Shown here in pieces: positions 12,123 through 20,613 of a stretch of 23,122 nt of DNA. Location: positions 1 through 23,122 of IMG/VR virus record IMGVR_UViG_3300032736_000614; one strand, 5' to 3'. How positions within the stretch are numbered: position 1 is the stretch's first letter; each line of letters begins with the position of its first letter. Made by a program: the position numbers and the translations under genes. The stretch comes from a virus. The notes beneath the pieces were generated by a model. That model saw only the letters and a list, made by a program, of their open reading frames with translations, had not been told where the DNA came from and searched no databases.

Positions 12123-12265
12123 CAAAAGCAACCGATTATCTCGTCAGAGAAGGTTACGCCTTCTCGGATATCGGATCCCTCACAGTGAGGCAATTCAGAC
12201 TATACATGAACACGGTTTCCGAAAGGATCCGTGAAGAGAACGCCAGAATTAAATCTAATAGATAA
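11706..12265 (+). CDS. Tail assembly chaperone, -1 frameshift product (gpGT-like)
   Basis: A -1 shift at the A AAA AAG of 12071-12077 joins the first 124 codons of the short form to an open frame that runs to TAA at 12263-12265, giving about 186 residues. The added part is start-less and otherwise unexplained, yet clearly protein-like: LAKATDYLVREGYAFSDIG, then LTVRQFRLYMNTVSERIREE. The stop overlaps the tape measure ATG at 12265 (TAATG), so the frameshift frame links the chaperone gene to its partner exactly as T does in lambda. The -1 frame is blocked upstream by a TGA at 12035-12037, so it can be reached only by frameshifting between there and 12122. Not tested experimentally here. Confidence 0.8.
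12052..12077 (+). promoter_or_regulatory. Programmed -1 frameshift site with upstream Shine-Dalgarno stimulator
   Basis: The slippery heptamer A AAA AAG (12071-12077) is in the correct phase for the zero frame (GTA AAA AAG). Twelve bases upstream lies AGGAGGT (12052-12058), inside GGGGGAGGAGG, a full match to the anti-Shine-Dalgarno core. In E. coli dnaX the same heptamer is stimulated by an upstream Shine-Dalgarno at similar spacing. I see only a weak short stem downstream (around 12106-12121). Confidence 0.78.
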
Positions 12266-14871
12266 TGGCATCTCAGACAGTAACGATCACGTTAAACGCC
12301 TTGGCCCAAAACCAAGGCTTTAACAGTTTTAAGTCCGGGCTGAACGGTGTAAAGACCGCAGCGATGGACGTTGACGATGTACTAAAGCGCACAGCACTCA
12401 GTGTTGGTGCGCTTGTTTCGTCTGCGGTTGGTATCGGGGCAATGGTCTCTGGCTTCAAAAGCCTTATTGCAACAGGTATCAGGTTCAACGCAACGGTTGA
12501 AAGTGCTAGGTTGGGAATCGCAGCAGCGGTCAAGACGTTCAACCCGAAAGAGGTTAAAGATTTTGCCACAGCTCTAAATATTGCCGACACGGCGGTAGAG
12601 AAATTAAAGAAATCTTCTCTAGAGACGGCAGCGAATTTCAGCGAGCTCGTAACAGGCTTGCAGTCAGTTAGTGGTCTCGCGACATCAGCAGGCATTGCTC
12701 TTACGGACCAGGTTGACCTCATTGTAATGATGAGTCAGTCGGTCGCGGCAGCAGGTCTTAATCGGGATCAGTTGGTTCAGGAGACAAGAGCTCTCCTGTC
12801 AGGAAACATCACCGTCCGATCGGCAACGGTTGCGACGATGTTGGAAATCAGTGACAAGGAAATGGCAGCTGCCCGAAGGACCGGCACTGTCATGGATTTG
12901 CTGCGCGGTAAAATGAAGGATTTTATCGCTGCCGGTAAGATCGGTATGACGAATTACACCCAGGCATTGTCAAATTTGTCTGAGGTGTTTGAGCAAAGAA
13001 TTGGGGCAGCGATGCTTCCAATGTTCAATGCATTAAAAGCAACCTTCCTATCATTTACAAAGGAATTGTTTAAAGCAGATCTGGCTTCTGCGTTTACTGG
13101 TATATCAGGAGCTTTGGTGTTGGTTATTCAGTCATTATCATATCTCGGCATTTCTGGGATAAAGCACATAAAAGGTCTGACGGCAGCTGTTGAGGTTTTA
13201 TCTGCTGCGTTTGCTCTACTGGGCATCAGGATAGCAGCTTCGCTCTCGTTGATGGGAGTAAGGTTTCTTCTCCCGATAATCGGTGGATTCCTGTCGTTGA
13301 GCATTACGATCGGACAGGTCTCGACAGCGTTTGGGTTTGCATCTGGATTAGGTGCTGTTTTGAAGTCCCTGTCTGCCGTTTCCCTTGTATTGTTCGCAGG
13401 ATTTGCCGGGTGGAAAGCTGGTCGGCTAATCGGTGAAATACAAATCCTTGGTGCCAGCATAAACGACATCTTGCGGGTGAACATCCTCCTGGCAATGAAA
13501 GCCTGGGAAGAGTTCAAGCTTTCGATCGGTGGAGGGTCTTTGGATCAGCTTGCTGTGATTCAGAAATCCATAAAGGATTCATTTTCCAAGCAATCTGAGA
13601 ATTCTGGGAAGAAGATTCCGAAATTATCAGGTACAGGATTAAGTAAATCAGACTCAAAAGCGTTGCTTGAAGCGAGAAGGGCCGAGCTTGAACTTGATTT
13701 GAAGTTTGCTGATTTGGATGAGAAGCGTCTCAGATCAGAGGGGTTGCTTATTGTCATCAGGGGGCAGGGCTGGGAACTGACAGCCAGGACCGTAAGAGGC
13801 ATAATTCAGGAGAGGGATGCGATCTTAAGGGTGCTCGATGCAAAGAAAGCCCTGATTGAGCAAAAGGTAAAAGACAGGCAGGATGCAAAGAAGGATGGAG
13901 TTCTTGGTGAAGCTGAAGCAAGGAAGCTTGAGATTGAAGATGAGCAAGAGCTTCTGTCGCTACGGATAGAGCGTCTGAATTTGCACAAAGAAGTCGCCAA
14001 GGCGACCCTTGAGACGACTGAGAGGCTCCTGAAGGCCCGTGAAGCCGTCGCGGACGAAACCTTCATGGGAAGGCTCACGACACAGATCAAGACCTTCGGA
14101 GAAGAGTTTGAGCATGTCGGGGCCAGGGTCGCGGATGTTTTGGTTGATGGTGTCAGGAGCGCGATTGATGCCGTCGCCTACGGTCTGTGGGCCGTCATCG
14201 ACGGGACCAGGACATGGGGAGATGTGTTTCTCCAGGTTGGACGACAGATCATCTCGCAACTGATCGCTATCGCGATTCAAGAGCTGATAGTCGACAGGAT
14301 CAAAAAGGCAGTCATGACAGCCTGGTCAGCATTTCAGTCGACCATGCGAGCAAAGGATGTCGTTGAGGCGAACGCGACGGAGATCGCGAAAACTCCTGCG
14401 CTTGCCACAAACGCAACGCTCGCCTCCATTGGATCGTGGGGCATCGCGGTTGCGATCGGTGTAGCGGCCATTGCGGCCATCATGGCTTCGTTTGGTGCCT
14501 TTGAAGCCGGTGGTGTTGTGGCAGGTGGCAAGCAGGCGATTGTCGTCAACGAAAGCGGCCCTGAAGCGGTTTTGAATTCTAGAGCGACAGCAATGCTCGG
14601 TCACGACACGATCAACAAGCTTAATTCTGGTGTCATGGGTGCCATGTCCTTGGAATCCAGAATGGCTTCCGGTTTCGGTGGATCCTTCCAAGATTCCGGA
14701 TCCGTTACCTCTGGGTCCGTTTCCGGATCCGGCCAGGATCTGAAGGTCAGCTTTGTTTTGGTTGATTCAAGAAACTCTCAGGCGGCACGGGATTTCATCA
14801 CCTCATCTGAGGGAAGGGTTATTGTTGCGGAGGTTGTGAGAGACCAAAGAACTGAAGTAGGTGTTTCATGA
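12265..14871 (+). CDS. Tail tape measure protein
   Basis: This is one of the longest ORFs here (868 residues), placed after the frameshifted chaperone. The tape measure sets tail length and is released during DNA entry. Residues 1-60 resemble the common start of tape measures (SQTVTITLNALAQNQGFNSF, then GLNGVKTAAMDVDDVLKR). Hydrophobic helices lie near 38-66, 275-400 and 722-747. Charged coiled-coil stretches lie near 461-495 and 535-600. The end shows the typical EAGGVVAGGKQAIVVNE followed by SGPEAVLNSRATAMLG near 746-783. At about 1.5 angstrom per residue the tail would be close to 130 nm, by the known rule for siphoviruses. The start overlaps the GT stop and the end overlaps the next start (ATGA). 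Confidence 0.92.
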   Translation: MASQTVTITLNALAQNQGFNSFKSGLNGVKTAAMDVDDVLKRTALSVGALVSSAVGIGAMVSGFKSLIATGIRFNATVESARLGIAAAVKTFNPKEVKDFATALNIADTAVEKLKKSSLETAANFSELVTGLQSVSGLATSAGIALTDQVDLIVMMSQSVAAAGLNRDQLVQETRALLSGNITVRSATVATMLEISDKEMAAARRTGTVMDLLRGKMKDFIAAGKIGMTNYTQALSNLSEVFEQRIGAAMLPMFNALKATFLSFTKELFKADLASAFTGISGALVLVIQSLSYLGISGIKHIKGLTAAVEVLSAAFALLGIRIAASLSLMGVRFLLPIIGGFLSLSITIGQVSTAFGFASGLGAVLKSLSAVSLVLFAGFAGWKAGRLIGEIQILGASINDILRVNILLAMKAWEEFKLSIGGGSLDQLAVIQKSIKDSFSKQSENSGKKIPKLSGTGLSKSDSKALLEARRAELELDLKFADLDEKRLRSEGLLIVIRGQGWELTARTVRGIIQERDAILRVLDAKKALIEQKVKDRQDAKKDGVLGEAEARKLEIEDEQELLSLRIERLNLHKEVAKATLETTERLLKAREAVADETFMGRLTTQIKTFGEEFEHVGARVADVLVDGVRSAIDAVAYGLWAVIDGTRTWGDVFLQVGRQIISQLIAIAIQELIVDRIKKAVMTAWSAFQSTMRAKDVVEANATEIAKTPALATNATLASIGSWGIAVAIGVAAIAAIMASFGAFEAGGVVAGGKQAIVVNESGPEAVLNSRATAMLGHDTINKLNSGVMGAMSLESRMASGFGGSFQDSGSVTSGSVSGSGQDLKVSFVLVDSRNSQAARDFITSSEGRVIVAEVVRDQRTEVGVS

Positions 14872-16409
14872 GTGTCTATTCGGTTCTCTGGGATCCTCCT
14901 ACCTATTACCCTAGTCTTGGGTGTGTTGATCAGGTTAATAGTTGGAGGTGGGAACCAGACAACGGATCCGGTGCCTCGAGGGCTGCTCGGTGGCCTAGCT
15001 CTGGCAATTTAGAAGAGAATCCGAACTCAATATTCGAGTCAGCGTTGATCGATTGGTGGGCCGAGAACCTGATCGATGACTTCATCGCTTACGAGGTTCC
15101 GCATTCTGGATATTCGCTTTATTGGGATTTGGGAGAAGCTTCGGACGGTTGGAATGTCCATGTCCTATACGACTTTGATTCCTATCAGTCCTACACCGGT
15201 GCCGGATGGGAGATGCACCTGGCCTATTGTCCGGATGACGGAGAGTTGACCAGCGAATCCAGCAGTAGCTCGAGTTCTACGGAGGTTTCTTTAACGTCTT
15301 CGAGCAGCAGTTCAAGTTCGACGGCTCTTTCTTACACCTCGACATCTCACAGCAGTCTCTCGACAGAAGCTTCCTATACTTCGTCAAGCTCATCAACTGA
15401 GGCGAGGGAATCTTCCAGTTCAAGTTCGACGGTTGTTTCCTTCACATCAAGCTCGAGCAGCATTGGTCTGGAGAGCAGCACATCAGTCAGCAGTCAAAGC
15501 TATTCGTCTGATTCGAGATCGAGCTCCTCGACAGAGGACTCCTATACGTCAGAATCAAGTTCCTATTCCTCGATGACCAGCTCATCGAGTTCTTCAGAGT
15601 TAATCGGATCGAGTTCGTCTCATTCCGGATTGTATTTTCTGAGGAGCACCTCTTCCCTGAGTTCTCTCGGGCTATCTGAATCCAGCTCTTCAAGCTCATC
15701 AACGGTAGAAGAAGAGGCTCTTCCGGTGATCGATGGTCATTACGTGCTTCCCCATCAGGCAAACTGGGCCTCGACACCTTCTGTTGAGCGTCAGTGGAGG
15801 TCTGGGGTCACGGCGGCTCTGACGGGCAAGGAGGATCGGACGAGCATCAGGGCTGCGGCATGGATAAAAATGAAGTATCAGGTGCTTCCTTATAACCATG
15901 ACGAACGCGCCAGGTTCGATTACAGGATGAAAGCCGCAATGAAGGCCGGGAAGGTGGCGGTTCCGAGATGGGGGAAGGGTGTCAGCATTGCCTCGGCTGT
16001 TGTCGCGGGAGACACGGTCTTGACGCTGAACAGAACATCTCACGGTTTTTCAAACGGGCAATATGTGTTCGTTCAAAGTTCGACGCCGACCGAATACATG
16101 TTTTGGGACATTTGCCTGATCGTTTCTGTTGATCGGTCCGTCATAACAGTCGCGACACCTCTTGATCATGGATATCCGGAAGGAACGATGGTTTGGCCGA
16201 TACTGTATGGAAGGCCGATACCGGAAGACTTCACGATCATGAATAAATCTCGCAATCAGTATTCGGTCAGTTTACAATACGATCAGCGTCAGGTGAATGC
16301 CTACGCATCAGAAGATTTCGAGTCCTACGACGACGGAGTGATTGTTTCTTCTCTGTCTGGTGGGATCGGATGGGAAGGGCCATGGGTAATAGGAGCCATG
16401 GCAGCTTGA
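14868..16409 (+). CDS. Tail-tip or baseplate protein with central serine-rich region
   Basis: The protein has 513 residues in three parts. Residues 1-127 are Trp- and Tyr-rich, without known motif (LWDPPTYYPSLGCVDQVNSW, then FESALIDWWAENLIDDFIAYEV). Residues 129-279 are mainly Ser with units such as S-T-E-V-S-L-T and S-T-E-A-S-Y-T. Residues 284-513 look folded: VERQWRSGVTAALTGKEDR, VPRWGKGVSIA, VVAGDTVLTL, FSNGQYVFVQS, then PILYGRPIPEDFTI. That is a pattern of phage tail proteins of the region after the tape measure. The very end (EDFESYDDG, then SGGIGWEGPW) resembles the start of a LamG/concanavalin-like domain, but the ORF stops there. Coupled to the tape measure gene by ATGA. Role assigned by position. 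Confidence 0.8.
   Translation: MSVYSVLWDPPTYYPSLGCVDQVNSWRWEPDNGSGASRAARWPSSGNLEENPNSIFESALIDWWAENLIDDFIAYEVPHSGYSLYWDLGEASDGWNVHVLYDFDSYQSYTGAGWEMHLAYCPDDGELTSESSSSSSSTEVSLTSSSSSSSSTALSYTSTSHSSLSTEASYTSSSSSTEARESSSSSSTVVSFTSSSSSIGLESSTSVSSQSYSSDSRSSSSTEDSYTSESSSYSSMTSSSSSSELIGSSSSHSGLYFLRSTSSLSSLGLSESSSSSSSTVEEEALPVIDGHYVLPHQANWASTPSVERQWRSGVTAALTGKEDRTSIRAAAWIKMKYQVLPYNHDERARFDYRMKAAMKAGKVAVPRWGKGVSIASAVVAGDTVLTLNRTSHGFSNGQYVFVQSSTPTEYMFWDICLIVSVDRSVITVATPLDHGYPEGTMVWPILYGRPIPEDFTIMNKSRNQYSVSLQYDQRQVNAYASEDFESYDDGVIVSSLSGGIGWEGPWVIGAMAA
15252..15704 (+). repeat. Serine-rich low-complexity coding tract
   Basis: About 150 codons of Ser/Thr with scattered Glu, Tyr and Val form the middle part of the tail-tip protein. 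AGC, AGT, TCG, TCA, TCC and TCT are all used, so the amino acid run is not a simple DNA microsatellite. The unit S-T-x-x-S-x-T appears about six times. Confidence 0.8.
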
Positions 16410-16441
16410 TATGAACCGTAAACCAGCAAATAAGCCAGCAC

Positions 16442-17383
16442 ATGAGACAGGAAATTCCACAAGCGGAACACAAAGACGGAAATGACGACCGAATTTCAAG
16501 GTGGGGTCGTTCGCGCCATGATGGATACCGTAAATTCAAACACGGATTCCAGCAACCCCCGCCATTGTTATTCACTCAAGATCATCATCCTTTGTGGTTA
16601 GGTGACATCTACCGTGGAAGATCTGCGTTTTTAATCGCAGGAGGACCATCTTTCTCGAAGATCGACAAAGACAAATTGAATCTCCCGGGTGTCATGACCA
16701 TGGGAATCAACAATTCTGTCAGGACGTTTAGGCCGAGCATGTGGATAAGCGTTGACAGTCCGGATCACTGGATCCGTTCAACGTGGCTGGATCCAAGGAT
16801 CCAGAAGTTCGTTCCGATAGACATGGCGTCTAAGTTTCTTTTCAACTCTGATACGTGGAAGTTCATGGAGCAACGTGTTGGAGATTGTCCGAACGTGGTT
16901 TATTTTAAGAGAAACGAACACTTCCGTGCAAAGCAGTTTCTGTGGGAGGATTGTTTCAATTGGGGGAATCACAAGGATCACGGAGGCGGCAGGTCTGTTA
17001 TGCTGTTGGCTATCCGGATGCTTTACGTGCTTGGATTCAGGAAGGTTTATTTGTTGGGTGTGGATTTCAAAATGGATCGAAGACACAAATATCATTTCGA
17101 TCAAGACAGGCACAAGGGGTCGATTCGTGGCAACATGTCAACATATGAGAAGCTCAACAAATGGTTGGCAGAGCTTCGGCCACTGTTTGAGGAGCAAGAT
17201 TTCCACGTCTATAACTGTAACCAACAGAGCAACCTAAAGGCTTTCGACCATGTAAGCTTTGACGATGCGATGGATGACGTACATTCTCACATGGATTTCG
17301 TTGATGTTTCAAAAGAGAGAACCCAAGGTCTTTATGACATCAAGACAGAAGATAAAAAGAAAGGTGTCGGGAATGGTCAATAA
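16442..17383 (+). CDS. DUF115/MptE-like protein, possible glycosyltransferase-related enzyme
   Basis: The protein has 313 residues. After a basic, poorly conserved-looking start (1-50), residues 57-110 read YRGRSAFLIAGGPSFSKID, then GVMTMGINNSVRTFRPSMW and ISVDSPDHW, the Rossmann-like 'IAGGPS...N...D' arrangement of DUF115 and related proteins (motility accessory factors and sugar-transfer or nucleotide-sugar enzymes). Further on are FRKVYLLGVDFKMD and KYHFDQDRHKGSIRG, then LFEEQDFHVYNCN and SNLKAFDHVSFDDAM, a tail often found in this group. Such proteins handle nonulosonic or pyrophosphate-linked substrates, but the exact reaction cannot be read here. No strong ribosome binding site. The 3' end overlaps the glycosyltransferase start at 17373, suggesting joint expression. 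Confidence 0.75.
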   Translation: MRQEIPQAEHKDGNDDRISRWGRSRHDGYRKFKHGFQQPPPLLFTQDHHPLWLGDIYRGRSAFLIAGGPSFSKIDKDKLNLPGVMTMGINNSVRTFRPSMWISVDSPDHWIRSTWLDPRIQKFVPIDMASKFLFNSDTWKFMEQRVGDCPNVVYFKRNEHFRAKQFLWEDCFNWGNHKDHGGGRSVMLLAIRMLYVLGFRKVYLLGVDFKMDRRHKYHFDQDRHKGSIRGNMSTYEKLNKWLAELRPLFEEQDFHVYNCNQQSNLKAFDHVSFDDAMDDVHSHMDFVDVSKERTQGLYDIKTEDKKKGVGNGQ

Positions 17384-18923
17384 TTCTTCTGGTGTTCTAT
17401 ATTTTAACAGGGGGACTCAATGCATACCGAGGTTGCTTGTTTCTGCCAGGTCGTTGCGGAAGCATTACAAAGGAAATGCGTCTATCGTCTGTGAAGAGGA
17501 GTCTCTTCCGGAAGCGTGGTGTCTGAATCAGCTGGCAGAGCTTAAAATTGATGTCATCAAGGTTCCGATGGGTCACCAGAACATCTTGGTTGCAAAATCA
17601 AGGATCTGGAAGCACAGCCCCTACGGGCACACGATGTTCATCGATTCCGACACGCTGATCGTCGGATCGATCGATCAGTTCTTTGAAATGATTAAAGAAC
17701 ACGGCCTGGTCGTTACCAATTTCAACAATTGGGGGACAAGCCACGGAAGAATGTATCGAAGGATCATCCAGTGGGAACCGATCGCCAAAGACCTTGTCGA
17801 GAAAGCCGTGAAATACGGGAAAGCGATCAACACTGGTGTGTTCGGTTGGAAAGCAGGCAACCCAGCGATGATCGATTACCAGGAGCTGACGCTGCTGGGC
17901 TTTCAAGCGAAACCGAGGGTTCATCGAAAGATTTTGGACGAGACGGCGATGCAGCTTGTCATTACCAAGCACAAGCACACGTTGACCGGTCCGGAATGGA
18001 ATGTTTCCGGTTTGTATGGCGAGAAGATGGAGCAGAAGATTCTTCATTTCCACGGGCACAAGCACTGCCGGGACAGCGAGACATGCGCCAAGTGGAAAGC
18101 AGGCTATCTGGATCTCATTGACTCAATCAAATCGATCCCAGGGGCACTGGAGGCTTTAGGGCAGGGTGGTCTGGACAGAACGATATCGCTCTGGCTGAAG
18201 ACAACGAATCGCCGAAGGAGAGATCTGACGATCGTCACCGCTGTGAATCCCAAATACGTCGATCGAGCTCGGAAAAACTTCAAGAGATGGATGTCAACCC
18301 CTGGGCTTAAGGATCAAAGATTCTTGGTATTCGTCAACGGCTTTGAAGACATCAAAAGCAGAAGGTTTTTAAATCATCCGAACGTGAAGGTTGTCCGTTG
18401 GCAATACGGATTTGATGATGCGAACGACAGGGAGACGATGCTCGCGTCTTTCATTCTCGGTGTTGCGGCACAGGTTAGGACGAAATATTGGATGAAGCTC
18501 GATTTCGATGCGACACCGAAACGAAAGTGGTTTGAATTCCCAGCCTATGAGGGGAAGACGATCGTCAGTCACCGGTGGGGTTTCACGAAGTTAAAAGGGG
18601 AGGAGAACATAAAGAGACACTGGTTCCATCGTCTCGATGACCTGTTCTCTCCTAAAAAACCGTTCTTCAAGCGTGAATATGATCCCGTGAAAGACTTCAA
18701 GGTTCGGCACGGAGGCAGGAGCCAGGACAAGTTGCCGATGCGTTTCGGATCGTTTTGTCACATTGAAAAGACAGAGTTCACAAAAAGAATTGCAAATCAC
18801 ATTGAGGTCGATGGATCCGGAAGACTACCTATTCCGAGCCAAGACACAATTTCGTGGTATTGTTCTTCATTGTGGAACGAGGCAGTGGAACTTGTTAATA
18901 TGAAAAAATGGTTCAAACCATAA
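17373..18923 (+). CDS. Glycosyltransferase with two GT-A-like domains
   Basis: I choose the ATG at 17373 (516 residues), with AAAGG eight bases upstream, over an in-frame ATG at 17259 that would run 125 bases into the previous gene. Residues 1-250 resemble a GT8-type glycosyltransferase: LYFNRGTQCIPRLLVSARSL at the start, KSRIWKHSPYGHTMFIDSDT near 75-94 with the metal-binding D91-S-D93, NTGVFGW near 155, and a final FHGHKHC. Residues 284-516 form a second unit starting DLTIVTAVNPKYVDRARKN, with YWMKLDFDATP (D377-F-D379), IVSHRWGFTK and a C-terminal SQDTISWYCSSLW. The DxD motifs bind the metal and sugar nucleotide. Donor and acceptor are unknown. Tandem transferase domains suggest two successive sugar additions. 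Confidence 0.85.
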   Translation: MVNNSSGVLYFNRGTQCIPRLLVSARSLRKHYKGNASIVCEEESLPEAWCLNQLAELKIDVIKVPMGHQNILVAKSRIWKHSPYGHTMFIDSDTLIVGSIDQFFEMIKEHGLVVTNFNNWGTSHGRMYRRIIQWEPIAKDLVEKAVKYGKAINTGVFGWKAGNPAMIDYQELTLLGFQAKPRVHRKILDETAMQLVITKHKHTLTGPEWNVSGLYGEKMEQKILHFHGHKHCRDSETCAKWKAGYLDLIDSIKSIPGALEALGQGGLDRTISLWLKTTNRRRRDLTIVTAVNPKYVDRARKNFKRWMSTPGLKDQRFLVFVNGFEDIKSRRFLNHPNVKVVRWQYGFDDANDRETMLASFILGVAAQVRTKYWMKLDFDATPKRKWFEFPAYEGKTIVSHRWGFTKLKGEENIKRHWFHRLDDLFSPKKPFFKREYDPVKDFKVRHGGRSQDKLPMRFGSFCHIEKTEFTKRIANHIEVDGSGRLPIPSQDTISWYCSSLWNEAVELVNMKKWFKP

Positions 18924-18927
18924 CACC

Positions 18928-20613
18928 ATGAACTTAAAAGATAAGTTCAGAGCGTTACTCGGTGACAACGCGCATCAATCACCGGATACTATTAAAAGTC
19001 TTCTGTCTTCAGCAAACGTCTACGCGGCTTCTGTTGATGGAAAAATTCCGGCCCTGTCTGATGGGATTGTACAGACAAAACTCTATGGGATGAACCACGG
19101 TGGGTCTGCCATCGTCGCCATTGAAGCGGACGAGGCCGGTGCGCTCCATGTGGAGCCGATCGGGACCGGATCTTTCGGGGAGCTGATCACAGCGGGGTTG
19201 AATCCTCGGGTGCAGATCGATGCCATCCATGGGTTGCTTGATACGGATGTGGAGACGTTCAGCGCGACCGGTGGGGCCGTGGCTGCGACGAACAATATGT
19301 TCACCTGCACGACCGGGACGAATGTCGGTGGCTACGGGGTGATCCGGTCGAAGCGGTTGGCGCGGTATCGTGATGGGCAGGGCTTCAGGGCGAGGTTCAC
19401 GGCGATGTTCTCGACCCCGGCTGCGAATTCGTTGCAGATGGCTGGTCTGTTGTCTGCTGATAACGGGCTCAACTTTGGAAACAACGGAGTTCCCTTCGGC
19501 ATCATGCGACGCATCGCGGGGGCCGCTCAGATCGTGAGGTTGACGATCACCAATGGCACGACAGGGGCCGGGGACATTGCGGTGACGCTCAACGGTGTGG
19601 CTTTTGCGGTTGCGGCAGCTGGTGCTCTTTCGACAACCGCAACTGCGGAGCTGATCGCGGAGAGCGGGGTGTTCACCGGGTGGACACATGCAACTTCGCC
19701 GACGAGCGACGGTGCGACGGTGACTTTCATTCAGAGCACTCCTGCGGCGGCGGCGGGAGCCTACACGGTGGCCGACATCGGTGTGGTGGGGACCATTGCA
19801 ACGCTACAGACCGGAGTGGCGAACGACGACACGACTGGGTTCGTGGCGCAGACAGCGTGGAACGTGGATGTGATGGACGGGAGCAACTCTGCCAGCAATC
19901 CTTCAGGCATCCTGCTCGATCCGACGAAGCTGAACGTCTATGAGATCGTCTATGCGTTCCTCGGGGCAGGTCATATCAACTGGAGGATCATGTCCAGTAG
20001 CGGACATTTCGTGTCTGTGCATCACACGATGTATCCGAACACGGCGATCATTCCGAATCAGGCGAATCCAACCTTCCGCATCGCCTGGACAGCGGCTTCG
20101 CTTGGGAGCGTAACCGCATTGACCGTGCAGGGAGCCAGCGGAGCTGTTTTCATCGAAGGGCTGTCGGTTGCATCTCGTGATCCCTATGGAGCCAAAGCCA
20201 CGCTGACAACTGGCACGACGGAGTATGTGGCCTTGGCGTTGCGGGTGCGGGGTGAGCTTACGAGTAAGATCAGTTTGCGGGAGGTGTTTCCGATCACGGT
20301 GACTGCGGGGGTTGAGACATCCAACCGGGTGGTGAACATCTCCATCTACATCAATCCCACGATATCCGGTACGGTGAATTGGAGTTACGTGGATCAGGCG
20401 AGGTCCGTGGTGGAGAAGGCGACGCCAACCACCATAACGCCGACTGGTGGGAGGTTCGTGGCCGGGAGCATTGCGGCGACGGGTGCGGCTTCGTCCATTG
20501 ATCTGTCGAAACTGGATCTGCGGTTGGAGCCTGGGGATGTGCTGGTGATCGCGGCGGCGACGGTGACGAATAGCACCAGCACGGCCTTCACGATAAACTG
20601 GCAGGAAATCTAA
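18928..20613 (+). CDS. Tail fibre or receptor-binding-type structural protein
   Basis: The protein has 561 residues, rich in Thr, Ala, Gly and beta-prone segments, without membrane or enzyme motifs. The start (MNLKDKFRALLGDN, GIVQTKLYGMNHGG) is followed by a beta-rich body. Residues about 205-300 hold an Ig-like-looking insert (VRLTITNGTTGAGDIAVTLN, then GVFTGWTHATS and GATVTFIQST). The C-terminus has TEYVALALRVRGELT, then VNISIYINPTISGTVNW. From about 19,090 the gene is visibly GC-richer than its own first 150 bases and its neighbours, as in swapped receptor-binding segments. The gene stands between two glycosyltransferase genes; no good ribosome binding site. Its stop overlaps the next start (TAATG). 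Structural role likely, exact part unproven. Confidence 0.75.
   Translation: MNLKDKFRALLGDNAHQSPDTIKSLLSSANVYAASVDGKIPALSDGIVQTKLYGMNHGGSAIVAIEADEAGALHVEPIGTGSFGELITAGLNPRVQIDAIHGLLDTDVETFSATGGAVAATNNMFTCTTGTNVGGYGVIRSKRLARYRDGQGFRARFTAMFSTPAANSLQMAGLLSADNGLNFGNNGVPFGIMRRIAGAAQIVRLTITNGTTGAGDIAVTLNGVAFAVAAAGALSTTATAELIAESGVFTGWTHATSPTSDGATVTFIQSTPAAAAGAYTVADIGVVGTIATLQTGVANDDTTGFVAQTAWNVDVMDGSNSASNPSGILLDPTKLNVYEIVYAFLGAGHINWRIMSSSGHFVSVHHTMYPNTAIIPNQANPTFRIAWTAASLGSVTALTVQGASGAVFIEGLSVASRDPYGAKATLTTGTTEYVALALRVRGELTSKISLREVFPITVTAGVETSNRVVNISIYINPTISGTVNWSYVDQARSVVEKATPTTITPTGGRFVAGSIAATGAASSIDLSKLDLRLEPGDVLVIAAATVTNSTSTAFTINWQEI

Noticed and set aside
14200-14700. Minus-strand frames opposite the tape measure C-terminus
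   Set aside because: The plus-strand frame shows the typical tape measure ending; the opposite frames lack start signals and motifs.
15252-15704. CRISPR-like repetition in the serine tracts
   Set aside because: Repeats are short, imperfect, in coding frame and without regular unique spacers.
16411-16485. 24-codon frame (MNRKPANK...) before the DUF115-like gene
   Set aside because: Too short, overlaps the next gene in another frame, and has no clear ribosome binding site.
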